64,000 bases of DNA from Halomonas sp. 328. Lineage in GTDB: Bacteria > Pseudomonadota > Gammaproteobacteria > Pseudomonadales > Halomonadaceae. Position 1 is the first letter of the stretch. Every line of letters starts with the position of its first letter. The notes beneath the pieces were generated by a model. The model saw only the letters and a program-made list of their open reading frames with translations. It was not told the DNA's origin and made no database searches. Position numbers and translations under genes: made by a program. The stretch lies in the NCBI RefSeq assembly GCF_015645095.1, contig NZ_JADOTW010000025.1, positions 1-64,000 on the forward strand. The letters are read 5' to 3'. This document shows positions 32,918 through 42,767 of this stretch, in pieces.

Positions 32918-33955
32918 ATGCCCCGCCAACGGATGGTCTCGCGCCACGCCCTGACCCGGCTCGGCCGGAGCTTATGCCTGGTGGCCATGCTGATCAGCGG
33001 CCCCGCCCTGGCCGAGGCGTTGGTGATCGCCACGGCGAGCCCGGCCGGGGTCTACCATATCACCGGCCGCGCCCTGTGCAGCCTGGTGGATATCCCCTGC
33101 GAGGCCCGCACCAGCGGTGGCTCCGCCGCCAACCTCGCCGCCCTGCGCGACGGCGAGGTACCGGTAGCCCTGGCCCAATCGGACCTGCAGCACGCTGCGC
33201 TGACCGGTAGCGCCGGCTTCGCCACGGTGGGCCCCGACCCCAAGCTGCGCGCCATCGCAGCGCTGCACGGCGAACCCTTCACCCTGGTGGCGCGCCGCGA
33301 CAGCGGCATCACCGGCTTCGCCGACCTGCGCGGGCGCTCGGTCAACGTGGGCAACCCCGGCTCGGGCCAGCGCGGCACCATGATGAACCTCCTCGAGGCC
33401 TGGGGCTGGAACCTCAGGGACTTCCGCCCCGCCAATGAGCTGCCCGCCGACCAGCAGTCCCTGGAGCTCTGCCACGGCAATATCGAGGCCATGGTCTATA
33501 CGGTGGGCCATCCCAACCCCTCCATCGCCCAGGCGGTGCGGCTCTGCGATGCCATCCTGGTGGCGGTCGTCGGCGAGCCGGTGGAGCGCCTGGTGGCCGG
33601 CACTCCCTACCTGAGCCGGGCCACCATTCCCGCGGGGCTCTATGGCGATGACCAGCCGGCGGTGGAGACCTTCGGCGTCCGCGCCACCCTGGTCACCTCC
33701 GCAGAGGTGGACGAGGCGCTGATCTATTCACTGGTGGCCACCCTCTTCGACAACCTGGAGACGTTCAAGGCCTTCCATCCCGCCTACGCCGACCTGAGCC
33801 CGGAGACGATGATCCACGAGGGGCTCAGCGCCCCGCTCCACGAGGGGGCGCTGCGCTATTACCGGGAGCGGGGCTGGATCGAGGACGAGGCGGACGCGGC
33901 CCCGGAGGCCGAGGCGCTTAGTGCCCCAGGCGCCGATAGAGGGTCGAGCGACTGA
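32918..33955 (+). CDS. TAXI family TRAP transporter solute-binding protein
   Basis: A 345-residue periplasmic binding protein with a signal peptide (cleavage near LAEA, residue 34). The TAXI-type opening is [22 protein letters not shown], followed by [41 protein letters not shown] and [16 protein letters not shown] follow family patterns. TAXI proteins deliver substrates to TRAP transporters, but no TRAP membrane genes are beside it. The ligand is unknown. Its last 38 bp overlap the convergent sigma-54 regulator gene. Confidence 0.9.
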   Translation: MPRQRMVSRHALTRLGRSLCLVAMLISGPALAEALVIATASPAGVYHITGRALCSLVDIPCEARTSGGSAANLAALRDGEVPVALAQSDLQHAALTGSAGFATVGPDPKLRAIAALHGEPFTLVARRDSGITGFADLRGRSVNVGNPGSGQRGTMMNLLEAWGWNLRDFRPANELPADQQSLELCHGNIEAMVYTVGHPNPSIAQAVRLCDAILVAVVGEPVERLVAGTPYLSRATIPAGLYGDDQPAVETFGVRATLVTSAEVDEALIYSLVATLFDNLETFKAFHPAYADLSPETMIHEGLSAPLHEGALRYYRERGWIEDEADAAPEAEALSAPGADRGSSD

Positions 33956-35879
33956 CCCCCAGGGCCCGGGCGGCGGCGGTGACGTTGCCGTCGTGGGCCT
34001 CGAGGGTACGCCGCATATGCGCCTGCTCGAGATCCCGTAGGGCCTGGGTATCACTCTCTGCCGCCTGTGCGGCCAGGCTTGGCCGGCCGAGCGACAAGTC
34101 GCCCGCCAGCTTGCGTTGCCAGCGCGGCGAGAGCGCCGTCAGGGTCAGGGTCGTAAGCTCCGGTTCGGCGCCCACCAGGGCCACCTCGAGGCAGTGTTCC
34201 AGCTCCCGCCAGTTGCCCGGCCAGTCGTAGGCGGCCAGGCGCCCGCAGAGCGCCTCGTCGAGGGCCAGCTCGCGATGATGGCGCCGGCACAGGGCCGCCC
34301 AGCGCCGGCGAATCGTCTCCGCCAGCGACGGCTGCTCGCTGAGCGTCGGCAGCTCCACCACCACCCCGGCCAGGCGGTAGAAGAGGTCCTCGCGGAACTC
34401 CCCGGCCTCGACCCGCGCCTCCAGATCCCGGTGACTGGCGGCGATCACCCGGCAGTCGATGGACACCTCGCGGTGATCGCCCAGCGGCGTCACCACCCGC
34501 TCCTGGAGCACCCGCAGCAGCCGCGCCTGCAGGGCCAAGGGCATATCACCGATCTCGTCGAGCAGCAGGGTGCCGCCGTTGGCCTGCACCAGGCGCCCGC
34601 CATAGCCGCCCTTGCGGGCGCCGGTAAAGGCCCCCTCGCCATAGCCGAACAGCTCCGCCTCGATCAGGCTCTCGGGCAGGGCCGCGCAATTCAACGCCAC
34701 GAAGGGGACGCTCTTGTCGTGCGAGCCATCGAGGCTGGCATGCAGGGCCCGGGCCAGCTGCTCCTTGCCGGTACCGGTCTCGCCCTGCAGCAGCACCGGT
34801 AAGCCCGCCTTCAGGGCCCGGGATGCCCGCCGCGCCTCCCGGGCCAGGGGCTCCGGCCAGGCCGCCACCAGGGCCTCCAGATCCGCTCCGCGAACCGAGG
34901 GCGGGCTCGCCGGCACCACGACCGAGACGCTCGCCCCCGCCTCGCCCTCCAGGGTCGCCGGCTGCCAAGCCTCCGGGGGATTGAGGCGCCCCACCAGCTG
35001 GCCACCGGCCAGGTCCAGGCCCAGTAGCGCCGAGCGCCCCTCGCACTGGCGACGAATCTCGCTCCAGGCGCTGCCCAGCAGCGCCTCGATCGACTGGCCG
35101 ATCAGGGTGGCGGCCTCACGGCCCAGCCACTGGGCGGCCTGGGGATCCACCGCCAGGATCAAGCCGGCGTCGTTGATTGCCACCAGGCCGCAGGCCACGC
35201 CGTCCAACTCGGCCAGGGAGGCGTGTACCTGGAGCACCCAACGCTGCTGGTAATGATCACGAAACAGCTGTTGCTCCAAGGCCCCGGTGAGCTGCTGCAC
35301 TCGGCGCAGGAAGATCTCCGGACGGGGATGATCGGCGGCGAAGGTGAGGTCGATCAGCCCCAGGCAGTCACCGCCCACATCGAACAGCGGCGCGGCCACG
35401 CAGGAAACCGGGTTATCGGGAAACAGCAGATGCTCGCTGGACTTGACCAGCACCGGGGCCCGCTCGATCACCGCCAGGGCCGGGGCATTGGTACCGAACC
35501 AGCGCTCGTCCAGGTTGATGCCCGGGGTGATGCAGAAGTGATCATTGATCACGAAGCGCTTGCCGTAACTCTTGAGCACGGTGGCATCGGGGCCGGCCAG
35601 CAGCAGCTGGCAGCCGCGCAGATCATCGGCGACCCGCCTGACCAGCGGGTCGGCCAGGGCGATCAGGCGTCGGTTCGCCTCACGCCGGTCACGCAGCTCG
35701 CCACCACTGAGCCGGGGCAGCTCGGGCAGGGTGCCGGGGCCCAGGCCATGCTCCAGGCAGCGCTGCCAGGAGCGGCCGATGGTGGCATCGAGCAGATCCA
35801 CCGGTAGCTCGCCACGGCGCAACTGGGCATGGGCCTGGCGCATCACATCGGAAGTCCGCAGGGCGGCCTTGGTCGGCAT
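33918..35879 (-). CDS. Sigma-54-dependent activator (AcoR type)
   Basis: A 653-residue enhancer-binding protein. The N-terminal GAF region (residues 60-200) is likely to sense a small molecule. The AAA+ domain has Walker [17 protein letters not shown], the sigma-54 contact loop GAFTGA, and the downstream LLLDEIGDM. The C-terminal Fis helix-turn-helix ends [20 protein letters not shown]. It is divergent from the aldehyde dehydrogenase gene, which has a -24/-12 promoter and two 17-bp palindromes (35903-35943) in between. It probably activates that unit and the qhp operon, which carries the same palindrome. Confidence 0.9.
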   Translation of the reverse strand: MPTKAALRTSDVMRQAHAQLRRGELPVDLLDATIGRSWQRCLEHGLGPGTLPELPRLSGGELRDRREANRRLIALADPLVRRVADDLRGCQLLLAGPDATVLKSYGKRFVINDHFCITPGINLDERWFGTNAPALAVIERAPVLVKSSEHLLFPDNPVSCVAAPLFDVGGDCLGLIDLTFAADHPRPEIFLRRVQQLTGALEQQLFRDHYQQRWVLQVHASLAELDGVACGLVAINDAGLILAVDPQAAQWLGREAATLIGQSIEALLGSAWSEIRRQCEGRSALLGLDLAGGQLVGRLNPPEAWQPATLEGEAGASVSVVVPASPPSVRGADLEALVAAWPEPLAREARRASRALKAGLPVLLQGETGTGKEQLARALHASLDGSHDKSVPFVALNCAALPESLIEAELFGYGEGAFTGARKGGYGGRLVQANGGTLLLDEIGDMPLALQARLLRVLQERVVTPLGDHREVSIDCRVIAASHRDLEARVEAGEFREDLFYRLAGVVVELPTLSEQPSLAETIRRRWAALCRRHHRELALDEALCGRLAAYDWPGNWRELEHCLEVALVGAEPELTTLTLTALSPRWQRKLAGDLSLGRPSLAAQAAESDTQALRDLEQAHMRRTLEAHDGNVTAAARALGVSRSTLYRRLGH

Positions 35880-35902
35880 AGGTCTCTCCCGGTGGGTCGC
35901 GG

Positions 35903-35943
35903 TGTCCCAGGATGCGACAGCCGTCGTGTCCGGCGACGCGACA
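35903..35943 (+). promoter_or_regulatory. Two 17-bp enhancer sites for the sigma-54 activator
   Basis: TGTCCCAGGATGCGACA (35903-35919) and TGTCCGGCGACGCGACA (35927-35943) share TGTCC-N6-GCGACA, with 24 bp between repeat positions. They lie about 70-95 bp before the -24 element of the aldehyde dehydrogenase promoter and just upstream of the activator's own start. A 16-of-17 identical copy stands before the qhp operon (47574-47590). Confidence 0.78.
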
Positions 35944-36012
35944 CCCGGAAGCCCTCTCCGAGGCGACGCCTCAACCCACTGTTTTCTTTATGATTATTGT
36001 AAATCCCAAAGC

Positions 36013-36028
36013 TGGCATGGGACTTGCT
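36013..36028 (+). promoter_or_regulatory. Sigma-54 (-24/-12) promoter of the aldehyde dehydrogenase unit
   Basis: TGGCAT-GGGAC-TTGCT has GG and GC exactly 12 bp apart and only one departure from the consensus TGGCAC-N5-TTGCW. It lies 76 bp before the ATG at 36104, with enhancer palindromes upstream and an activator gene of the matching class next to it. Confidence 0.88.
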
Positions 36029-36103
36029 ATTCGAGTATCAGGCACCCTTGGCGCCTCGAACGGTCTGCCAACAATCATAAATCAGCCCCACAGGAGCACA
36101 ACC

Positions 36104-37588
36104 ATGACGCAGCCCACCGCCGCCATTCAATCCTGGCTGGACAAGCGCCACGCCCACTTTATCGGCGGCCAGTGGCGCCCCGCCGCCGATGGCCAGACCC
36201 TGGACGTCTACAACCCCGCCACCGCCGAGGTGATCAGCCGGGTCCCCGCCGGGGACGCCGCCGATATCGACGCCGCGGTCAACGCCGCCCGGGAGGCCTT
36301 CCGCAGCTGGCGCCGGTCGCGCCCGTCACAACGCGAGAAGCTGCTGCTGGATCTCGCCGATGCCCTGGAGGCTCGCGCCGACGACTTCGCCCTGCTCGAG
36401 ACCCTGGATAACGGCAAGCCGGTGACCTTCTCGCGGCACATGGACGTGGCCCTGGCCATCGACTTCATCCGCTACACCGCCGGCTGGGCCACCAAGATCG
36501 AGGGACGCAGCATGACTCCCTCGATGCCCTTCGTCCCCGACGACAAGCAGATCGTCGCCTACACCCGCCGCGAGCCCATCGGCGTGGTGGGGGCCATCAT
36601 CCCCTGGAACTTCCCGCTGCTGATGGCGGTATGGAAGGTGGCCCCGGCGCTAGCCGCCGGCTGCACCATCGTGCTCAAGCCCGCCGAGGACACCCCGCTC
36701 ACCGCCCTGCTGCTGGCCGAGCTGGCCGAGCAGGTGGGCCTGCCCGCCGGTACCCTCAATGTGGTCACCGGCCTGGGGCACACCGCCGGGGCAGCCCTGG
36801 CCGGCCATCCGGGCATCAACAAGGTGGCCTTCACCGGCTCCACCCCGGTGGGCAAGCTGATCGGCCACGCCGCCATGGAGAACATGACCCGCACCACCCT
36901 GGAGCTGGGTGGCAAGTCGCCGGTGATGGTGCTGGCCGACGCCGATCTCGAGGCCGCCGCCGCCGGCGCCGCCCAGGCGATCTTCTTCAACCAGGGCCAG
37001 GTGTGCACCGCCGGCTCGCGCATCTATGTCCATGAGTCGATCCACGACGCCTTCGTCGCCCGGCTCGCCGACCAGGCCAAGGGCCTGACCCTGGCGCCGG
37101 GCTGGGAGCCCACCTCTACCCTGGGGCCACTGGTCTCCGCCAAGCAGCAGCACCGGGTCCTGGAGTACATCGACCAGGCCCGCCGCGACGGCGGCACCAT
37201 CGTCACCGGTGGCGGCAAGGGCAGCGATAGCGGCTACTTCGTCGAGCCCACGGTAATCACCGGCCTGGCCCAGGCGAGTCGCTGCGTGCAGGAGGAGATC
37301 TTCGGCCCGGTGGTGGTGGTGCAGGCCTTCCGCGAACTCGACGAGCTGGTGGCACTCGCCAATGACTCCCCCTACGGCCTGGCCGCCAGCATCTGGTCCA
37401 ACGACCTCGCCGCGGTCAATCGCCTGGTTCCGGAGATCGAGGCCGGCAGCGTCTGGGTCAACGGCCATAACCTGCTGGACGCCTGCATGCCCTTCGGCGG
37501 CTTCAAGCAGTCGGGGATCGGCCGCGAGCTCAGCGACTCGCTGATCGAGCATTACACCGAGCAGAAGTCGGTCGTAATGATCGTCTGA
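36104..37588 (+). CDS. NAD(P)-dependent aldehyde dehydrogenase
   Basis: A 494-residue aldehyde dehydrogenase: general base Glu in ELGGKSPVMV, catalytic Cys in FFNQGQVCTAGSR, coenzyme loop VAFTGSTPVG, and the usual IIPWNFPLLMA. It is transcribed from a sigma-54 promoter and followed by a porin and qhpG. It probably oxidises aldehydes released by the Qhp amine dehydrogenase, such as butyraldehyde or phenylacetaldehyde, to acids. The ATG at 36104 follows AGGAG by 8 bp; the longer open frame upstream runs across the promoter and is not real. Confidence 0.92.
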   Translation: MTQPTAAIQSWLDKRHAHFIGGQWRPAADGQTLDVYNPATAEVISRVPAGDAADIDAAVNAAREAFRSWRRSRPSQREKLLLDLADALEARADDFALLETLDNGKPVTFSRHMDVALAIDFIRYTAGWATKIEGRSMTPSMPFVPDDKQIVAYTRREPIGVVGAIIPWNFPLLMAVWKVAPALAAGCTIVLKPAEDTPLTALLLAELAEQVGLPAGTLNVVTGLGHTAGAALAGHPGINKVAFTGSTPVGKLIGHAAMENMTRTTLELGGKSPVMVLADADLEAAAAGAAQAIFFNQGQVCTAGSRIYVHESIHDAFVARLADQAKGLTLAPGWEPTSTLGPLVSAKQQHRVLEYIDQARRDGGTIVTGGGKGSDSGYFVEPTVITGLAQASRCVQEEIFGPVVVVQAFRELDELVALANDSPYGLAASIWSNDLAAVNRLVPEIEAGSVWVNGHNLLDACMPFGGFKQSGIGRELSDSLIEHYTEQKSVVMIV

Positions 37589-37643
37589 TGCGACTCGGCC
37601 CCGGCATCGGGCCGGGGCCCCTCCACCCCCAAGGGAAATCACC

Positions 37644-38951
37644 ATGCATAACAACAAGAGCTTCCGGCGTCTGCCGACGACGCTGGGCGGCCTGCTGCTG
37701 GCCGTCACCCTGCCCACCCAGGCCGTTGAGATGGCCGATCTCGGTCACGCCACGGTGGATGTCGACCTCCAGGCGCTGCTGGGCGCCTTCCACAGCGACC
37801 GGGGCTATGCCACCGGCGCCGCCGAGCCACGCCGCTACCGCTGGCAGGAGGGCGTGGTCACCCTCGGCGCCGAACTCAATCCCAAGGAGTCCGGCCTCTA
37901 TGGTCGGGTCAGCACCGTGGCCACCGCCACCTGGGGTGACGGCGACGCCGCCGGCTTCACCTCCGGCAGGGAGCGGGAACTGGACCTGGAGGACGCCTTC
38001 GTCGGCTACCGCAGCGAGGCCCTGGGCGGCTCGCCCTGGACCCTCGATGTCTCCGCCGGACGTCAGCCGATCACCCTCGGCGACGGCTTCCTGGTGGCCG
38101 GCGATGCCTTGAGCCTGGGTGACGCCCTGGGCGAGGAGCTCGACCGCGGCGGTGCCTACTACCTGGCCGGCCGCCAGGCCTTCGATCGCACCGCCATGGT
38201 GGCGCTGGGCCGCGACGGCTGGCGGGGCCAACTGGCCTGGTTCGAGTCGGACAACCCGGCCCAGGCCAGCACCGAGATGGCCGCCTTGACCCTCGCCCAT
38301 GAGCACGCCAGCGGCCTGGTGGAGGCGACCTTCCTGCGTGGCCTGGGCGTCGACGAGACCCAGGCCGACGATTTCCTGGCCGAGCGCGACGGCATGAAGG
38401 TCTATGGGCTACGCGCCGAGCAGCGCCTGCTCGACGAGGCCCTGACCCTACGCGGCGAAGTCGCCCATCAGCGCAAGGACACCCGCGAGCATGCCTGGGC
38501 CCTGGAGCCGGCCTGGACCTTTAGCGAGCTGCCCGGCCAGCCGACCCTGTCGCTACGCTACAGCCGCTTCTCCGCGGGCTGGGACGCGCTCTTCTACGGC
38601 TTTACCCGGGGCTATGGCACCTGGTTCCAGGGCGAGGTGGCGGGTAACTACGCCGGCCCCTTCAACAGCAACGCCGAGGTGTGGCGGCTGGGCCTGGAAG
38701 GCTCGGTCAACGAGAGCCTGCACCTGGGGCTCTTGGCCTATGACTTCTCGAGTCGGGACAGCACCAGCCCGCCCGATATGGGCGGGCGCGAGCTCAACCT
38801 CTACGCCGAGTGGCTGCCCACCGACTGGCTCTATGTCTCGCCGCTGCTGGGCTGGTACAGTCCCGACAGGAGCGCGGCCGAGGGCGGTATCCAGCTCGGC
38901 GACGACGACACGTCCTTCTATGCCCAGCTACTGGTGGGGGTCTTCTTCTGA
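37644..38951 (+). CDS. Alginate-export-type outer-membrane porin
   Basis: A 435-residue outer-membrane protein with a signal peptide (cleavage after TQAVE, near residue 29). It has repeating beta strands typical for the alginate export/porin fold (LDLEDAFVGYRSEAL, TLDVSAGRQPITLGDGFLVA) and ends in LLVGVFF with a terminal Phe. It sits between the aldehyde dehydrogenase and qhpG, and the qhpG start overlaps its stop. A role in uptake of the amine substrate across the outer membrane is inferred. Confidence 0.83.
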   Translation: MHNNKSFRRLPTTLGGLLLAVTLPTQAVEMADLGHATVDVDLQALLGAFHSDRGYATGAAEPRRYRWQEGVVTLGAELNPKESGLYGRVSTVATATWGDGDAAGFTSGRERELDLEDAFVGYRSEALGGSPWTLDVSAGRQPITLGDGFLVAGDALSLGDALGEELDRGGAYYLAGRQAFDRTAMVALGRDGWRGQLAWFESDNPAQASTEMAALTLAHEHASGLVEATFLRGLGVDETQADDFLAERDGMKVYGLRAEQRLLDEALTLRGEVAHQRKDTREHAWALEPAWTFSELPGQPTLSLRYSRFSAGWDALFYGFTRGYGTWFQGEVAGNYAGPFNSNAEVWRLGLEGSVNESLHLGLLAYDFSSRDSTSPPDMGGRELNLYAEWLPTDWLYVSPLLGWYSPDRSAAEGGIQLGDDDTSFYAQLLVGVFF

Positions 38952-40327
38952 TGCATGATGAGGCGGCCGGGGAGGTACTGATCGCCGGCGGCGGCCCCGC
39001 CGGGGCCGCCCTGGCCATGCTGCTGCATCGCGCCGGCCGGCGGGTCACCCTGGTGGGACGTGCCCGGGACTACCGGGCCATCGAGGGGGCTTCCCGACGC
39101 AGCCTCCAGGCCCTGGCCGGCCTGGGGTTGCATCGCGCCGCCGCCTGCGCGGTGGGCCCCCTGCCCCGGCGAGTCACCTGGGGGGGCGAGGCGCGGACCC
39201 CCAATGCCGAGTGGCTGCTGCCGCGTCCGGCCTTCGATGCCGCCCTGCTGGCGGACCTGCGCGAGGCCGGTATCCAGGTGATCGAGGCACGCATCACGGC
39301 CCTGGCGAGTAACGGCGATCGGGCGCGGCTGACCCTGGCGGATGGCCGCGTCTTCAGCGCGCCCTGGGGCGTGGAGGCCCGGGGCCGGGCGACGGCGCGG
39401 CGCCACTTTCGCGACGCTGCGCCCTGGTCGACGCCGGCCTGGATCCTGCGCGGTGCGGCCCCGAACTTGACCCCAGACTCGACGCCGGCCAGTGCCGCCC
39501 TATCGCTGCCCGGCGGCGGCTGGGCCTGGTGGTCGCGGCTCAGCGGCCAGCAGTACCTGCAACTGGCCCTGCCGGAGGCGACACTAGGCCAGGCGCGCCG
39601 GACCCCTGACGCCTGGCTGGCCGCCCAGCCCGAGCTGGCCAAGCTCTGGGGTGATGCCCCCATCCAGCACCACTACCAGCGCCCCAGCCTGCTGGGGCGC
39701 ACCCGGGTCCGGGAGGGGCGCCTGTGGCGCCTGGGGGATGCCGCCATGGCCATCGACCCCCTCTCCGGCCAGGGCATCTTCAATGCCCTCTCCTCGGCCC
39801 ATGGCCTGGCGCCGGTATTGAATAGCCTGCTCGAGGGCCAGCCCATCGCCCCCCTGGAGCGTTTCCATCAGCGCCGCCAGGACGCCCAGTACTGGCGTTT
39901 CGCCCGGGCCGGCCGCGACTTCTATCGCCAGGCCGCCTATCACGCCGCGATGTCTGGCGAGCCGCTCTCCTACTGGATGGCGCGCTGCCACTGGCCCGAC
40001 CATCAACCGCTGCATCGGCCGGAGCCCTGGGAATGCGTGCGGGTAGCGCGGGGCCTGGCCATCGTCGGCACCCGCCTGGCCAAACGGGAGCTGGTCATGA
40101 CCCCGGACCAGCCCCTGGGCATCCAGGCGGTGGCGGGCACTCCCCTGGCGCCCCTGGTGCGGGCCATGCAGGCCGGCGACCAGGATGCGGCCCAGGCGCT
40201 ATTGATCGCCGCCGGCCCCGCCGCCGCGGGCGTCATCCGCTGGTGGGCCGATCACCCCGACTGGCCGACGCTGCCCAGCGTCTCGTCTGTCGCTTTCACG
40301 CCTTCCACCGACTCCGCCAGCCAGTAG
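38951..40327 (+). CDS. qhpG: QhpG, flavin monooxygenase for quinone cofactor formation
   Basis: A 458-residue FAD-dependent monooxygenase. It has the N-terminal dinucleotide motif VLIAGGGPAGAALAMLLHRAG, a middle DG loop and the typical LWRLGDAAMAIDPLSGQGI. In the Qhp system this enzyme hydroxylates the tryptophan of QhpC on the way to cysteine tryptophylquinone. Its start overlaps the porin stop (TGATG). Unlike the other qhp genes it lies on the plus strand, converging with qhpE and overlapping it by 76 bp. Context strongly supports the call. Confidence 0.88.
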   Translation: MHDEAAGEVLIAGGGPAGAALAMLLHRAGRRVTLVGRARDYRAIEGASRRSLQALAGLGLHRAAACAVGPLPRRVTWGGEARTPNAEWLLPRPAFDAALLADLREAGIQVIEARITALASNGDRARLTLADGRVFSAPWGVEARGRATARRHFRDAAPWSTPAWILRGAAPNLTPDSTPASAALSLPGGGWAWWSRLSGQQYLQLALPEATLGQARRTPDAWLAAQPELAKLWGDAPIQHHYQRPSLLGRTRVREGRLWRLGDAAMAIDPLSGQGIFNALSSAHGLAPVLNSLLEGQPIAPLERFHQRRQDAQYWRFARAGRDFYRQAAYHAAMSGEPLSYWMARCHWPDHQPLHRPEPWECVRVARGLAIVGTRLAKRELVMTPDQPLGIQAVAGTPLAPLVRAMQAGDQDAAQALLIAAGPAAAGVIRWWADHPDWPTLPSVSSVAFTPSTDSASQ

Positions 40328-40947
40328 CCCAGGGCATGGGCCGCGGCGAAGCTGGCCCCACCCAGGGGGGGCGGCATGCCCGCCGGCGGCGGCCCCATCT
40401 GCCAGGGCTGCCAGGGGCTCGCCTCGCCCCCGTCCTCCGGCGCCTCCTGGGCCGCCCAGACGCAGGCGTACCAGCGCCCGTCGCGGCCTCGGCGGGGCGG
40501 CCCCGGGGCCAGGCCCGCGTCGCCGGTCACCGCCATGACCCCGGGCCAGGCCGCCGGATAGACCGGCGCCCCGAAGCGCGGGCTCGAGGCGACGATGCGG
40601 GTGCCGGCGGCCTTAAGCCGCGCCACGGCCGCCCGAAGTCGGGCATCGGCCCGGGGCAGTCCCAGGCTACACAGCAGCCAGGCCGGTGGCGCCTCGGCCT
40701 GCCACTCGAAGGCCGTCGCCAGGGCCTCGGCATCGGCGGTGAGGCGCGCCTCGAAGAGCTTATAGAGGGCGATCTGCCGCCGCGGCGGCAGATAGTGGCT
40801 CAGGGTGGCGAGGATGGCCCGCCCATGGCCCAACCGATCCTCGGGGTCGGCGCCCACCGGCGAATGGAAACGTGCCAGGGGCGTGCCCGCCGGCACGCCG
40901 CTATCGATCAGCCCCAGGGTCGGTGTTAGGGCCGGTATTAGAGACAT
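40252..40947 (-). CDS. qhpE: QhpE, subtilisin-like protease for QhpC leader removal
   Basis: A 231-residue reduced subtilase. Catalytic residues are visible: Asp15 in LGLIDSGVP, His41 in RLGHGRAIL, Ser199 in GGASFAAAHAL. QhpE proteins cut the leader peptide from the crosslinked QhpC subunit. The ATG at 40947 lies 10 bp inside the end of qhpF, so translation is coupled. The 3' end overlaps the convergent qhpG by 76 bp. Confidence 0.88.
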   Translation of the reverse strand: MSLIPALTPTLGLIDSGVPAGTPLARFHSPVGADPEDRLGHGRAILATLSHYLPPRRQIALYKLFEARLTADAEALATAFEWQAEAPPAWLLCSLGLPRADARLRAAVARLKAAGTRIVASSPRFGAPVYPAAWPGVMAVTGDAGLAPGPPRRGRDGRWYACVWAAQEAPEDGGEASPWQPWQMGPPPAGMPPPLGGASFAAAHALGYWLAESVEGVKATDETLGSVGQSG

Positions 40948-42650
40948 GACGCCGCCTCCCCCGCGATCAGCCGCCCGCCCTCGAGGCGGTAGCGGGCATC
41001 CAGGTGACCGAAGTGGCCCCCCTGGTGGCTGATGATCAACCGGGTGGTGTCGCCCAGCACCTCGTCGAGCAGGGCATCGAAGGCCCGGGCGGCCGCCGGG
41101 TCCAGCGCCGCGGTGGGCTCGTCGAGCAGCACCAGGCGCGGCTTCTTGAGCAGCGCCCGGGCTAGGGCCAGGCGCGCCCGCTGGCCGCCGGAGACCTTGC
41201 CGCCCAAGTCGCCCAGCTCGGTGGCCAGGCCCTGGGGCAAGGCGTCGACCCACTCCCCCAGGCCGACCCGCGCCAGCGCCTCGATCAGCTCGGCTTCCTT
41301 GGCCTCGGGGGCCAGGGCACGCAGGGTCTCGGCCAGGCTGCCACGCAGCAGGCTGGGGTGTTGCTCCACCCAGGCCACTCGCTTGAGCCAGTGGCGGCGG
41401 GCGAGCGCCTCGAGCGGCACGCCATCGACGCGGATCTCGCCCGACTCGGGGGCCTCCAGGCCCAGCAGCAAGCGGATCAGGCTGCTCTTGCCAGCGCCCG
41501 TGGGGCCGTCGATCAGTACCTTGTGACCCGGCGGGAGCTCGAGGTCGACACCACCCAGCAGCCAGTCGGCCTGGCCGGGATGGCGAAAGCGCAGCCCCTC
41601 GAGGCGGATCTCCCCGGGCCCATCGGGTCGTTCGCCCCGGTAGGGATCGCGCATGGCGGGCTCATCGAAGAGTTCGGCGAGGCGCGCCGCGCTGACCCGG
41701 GCCCGCTGCCAGCCGCCATAGAGGCCGAGCAGGCCGCCGATGGGCGCCATCACCATGCCCAGATAGGCCAGCAGGGCCACCAGCTCGCCGAGCTGCAAGC
41801 GCCCCTGGATCACCAGGTAGCCGCCCAGAAGCAGCACCCCGGCCCGGGCCAGGGCGAGGATCAACTGGGGCCCCAGGTCGCTGAGGAAGCCCACCCAGCG
41901 CACCGCCAGGAGGCGCCGCAGCTGTTCGTGGCCGAGCCCCTGGAGGCGGTTGAGCCGCGAGGCCTCCAGCGCCTGGCCCTGGAACCAGGGGCCATGGGCC
42001 AGGGTGTCCTGCCAGAAGCCGGAGAGCTCGCCGCTCTGCTGCCGCAACGCCTGCTGGCGGCGGGTCAGGGCCGGGCGCCAGGCACGCAGCCACAGCCACT
42101 GGATCGGTACCAACACCGCCACCAGCACCATCAGCAAGGGGCTGAACAGGCCGATCATGGCCAGGGCCCCGACCAGTCCCAGCAGGTTGGAGAGCCCGCC
42201 GAGCAGGCCATCCAGGGCGAAGCCCTGGAGGATCGACAGGTCGCCGTCGAGGCGACTCATCAGGTCGCCCCGGCCGCGGGCCTGCCAGCGCCCCGGGGCC
42301 AGGCGCAACAGGTGACGCAGCAGGGAGCGGCGCAGCGACAGCAGCAGCCGGGCGGAGAGCGCCACATGCTGCAGGCGCGTCAGCCCCTGCAGGCCCAGGG
42401 CGGCAAGCCCCACCGCCACCAGGGCGGCCACATAGGCGGCGACGCTGGCGAAGTCGCCCTGCATCAGGCCCTGGTCGATCAGCCGCTGGGTGAGCAGCGG
42501 CGGCAGCAGCGCCAGCAGGGTCGCCACCAGGCTCAGTGCCAGCAACCGCGCGAGCGCCAGCCGCCGCGCCTTCAGCGGCCGATAGAGCCATCCCCAGGGC
42601 AGTTGGCCCGGGTCGCGGGCAAGGGTGGGGTCGTGGCCAGGCTCGGGCAT
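40938..42650 (-). CDS. qhpF: QhpF, ABC transporter for export of modified QhpC
   Basis: A 570-residue ABC half-transporter. Six membrane helices lie in residues 25-310. The ATPase domain has Walker A IDGPTGAGKSSLIRLLL, the signature VSGGQRARLALARALL, and Walker B LVLLDEPTAALD. In the Qhp system QhpF is proposed to move the crosslinked QhpC peptide to the periplasm. The ATG at 42650 (MPEPGHDP) follows GGAG by about 8 bp. It is separated from qhpB by a 45-bp inverted repeat. Confidence 0.88.
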   Translation of the reverse strand: MPEPGHDPTLARDPGQLPWGWLYRPLKARRLALARLLALSLVATLLALLPPLLTQRLIDQGLMQGDFASVAAYVAALVAVGLAALGLQGLTRLQHVALSARLLLSLRRSLLRHLLRLAPGRWQARGRGDLMSRLDGDLSILQGFALDGLLGGLSNLLGLVGALAMIGLFSPLLMVLVAVLVPIQWLWLRAWRPALTRRQQALRQQSGELSGFWQDTLAHGPWFQGQALEASRLNRLQGLGHEQLRRLLAVRWVGFLSDLGPQLILALARAGVLLLGGYLVIQGRLQLGELVALLAYLGMVMAPIGGLLGLYGGWQRARVSAARLAELFDEPAMRDPYRGERPDGPGEIRLEGLRFRHPGQADWLLGGVDLELPPGHKVLIDGPTGAGKSSLIRLLLGLEAPESGEIRVDGVPLEALARRHWLKRVAWVEQHPSLLRGSLAETLRALAPEAKEAELIEALARVGLGEWVDALPQGLATELGDLGGKVSGGQRARLALARALLKKPRLVLLDEPTAALDPAAARAFDALLDEVLGDTTRLIISHQGGHFGHLDARYRLEGGRLIAGEAASCL

Positions 42651-42722
42651 GGGCAGTTCTCCAGCAAAAAGGGCCGGCGACTCTATCGAGTCCCGGCCAA
42701 ACGGACCACGCAATCGCGCAAG

Positions 42723-42767
42723 GTGCTGTCTGAAACGTCGGCGAGCGCAGACCGTTTCAGGCAGTGC
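42723..42767 (-). terminator. Stem-loop between qhpB and qhpF
   Basis: GTGCTGTCTGAAACG and CGTTTCAGGCAGTGC form a 15-bp inverted repeat (12 of 15 paired, others G-U) around a 15-nt loop, directly after the qhpB stop. There is no T-tract, so it is more likely an attenuator or mRNA-stability element that lowers qhpFE expression than a full terminator. Confidence 0.45.
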
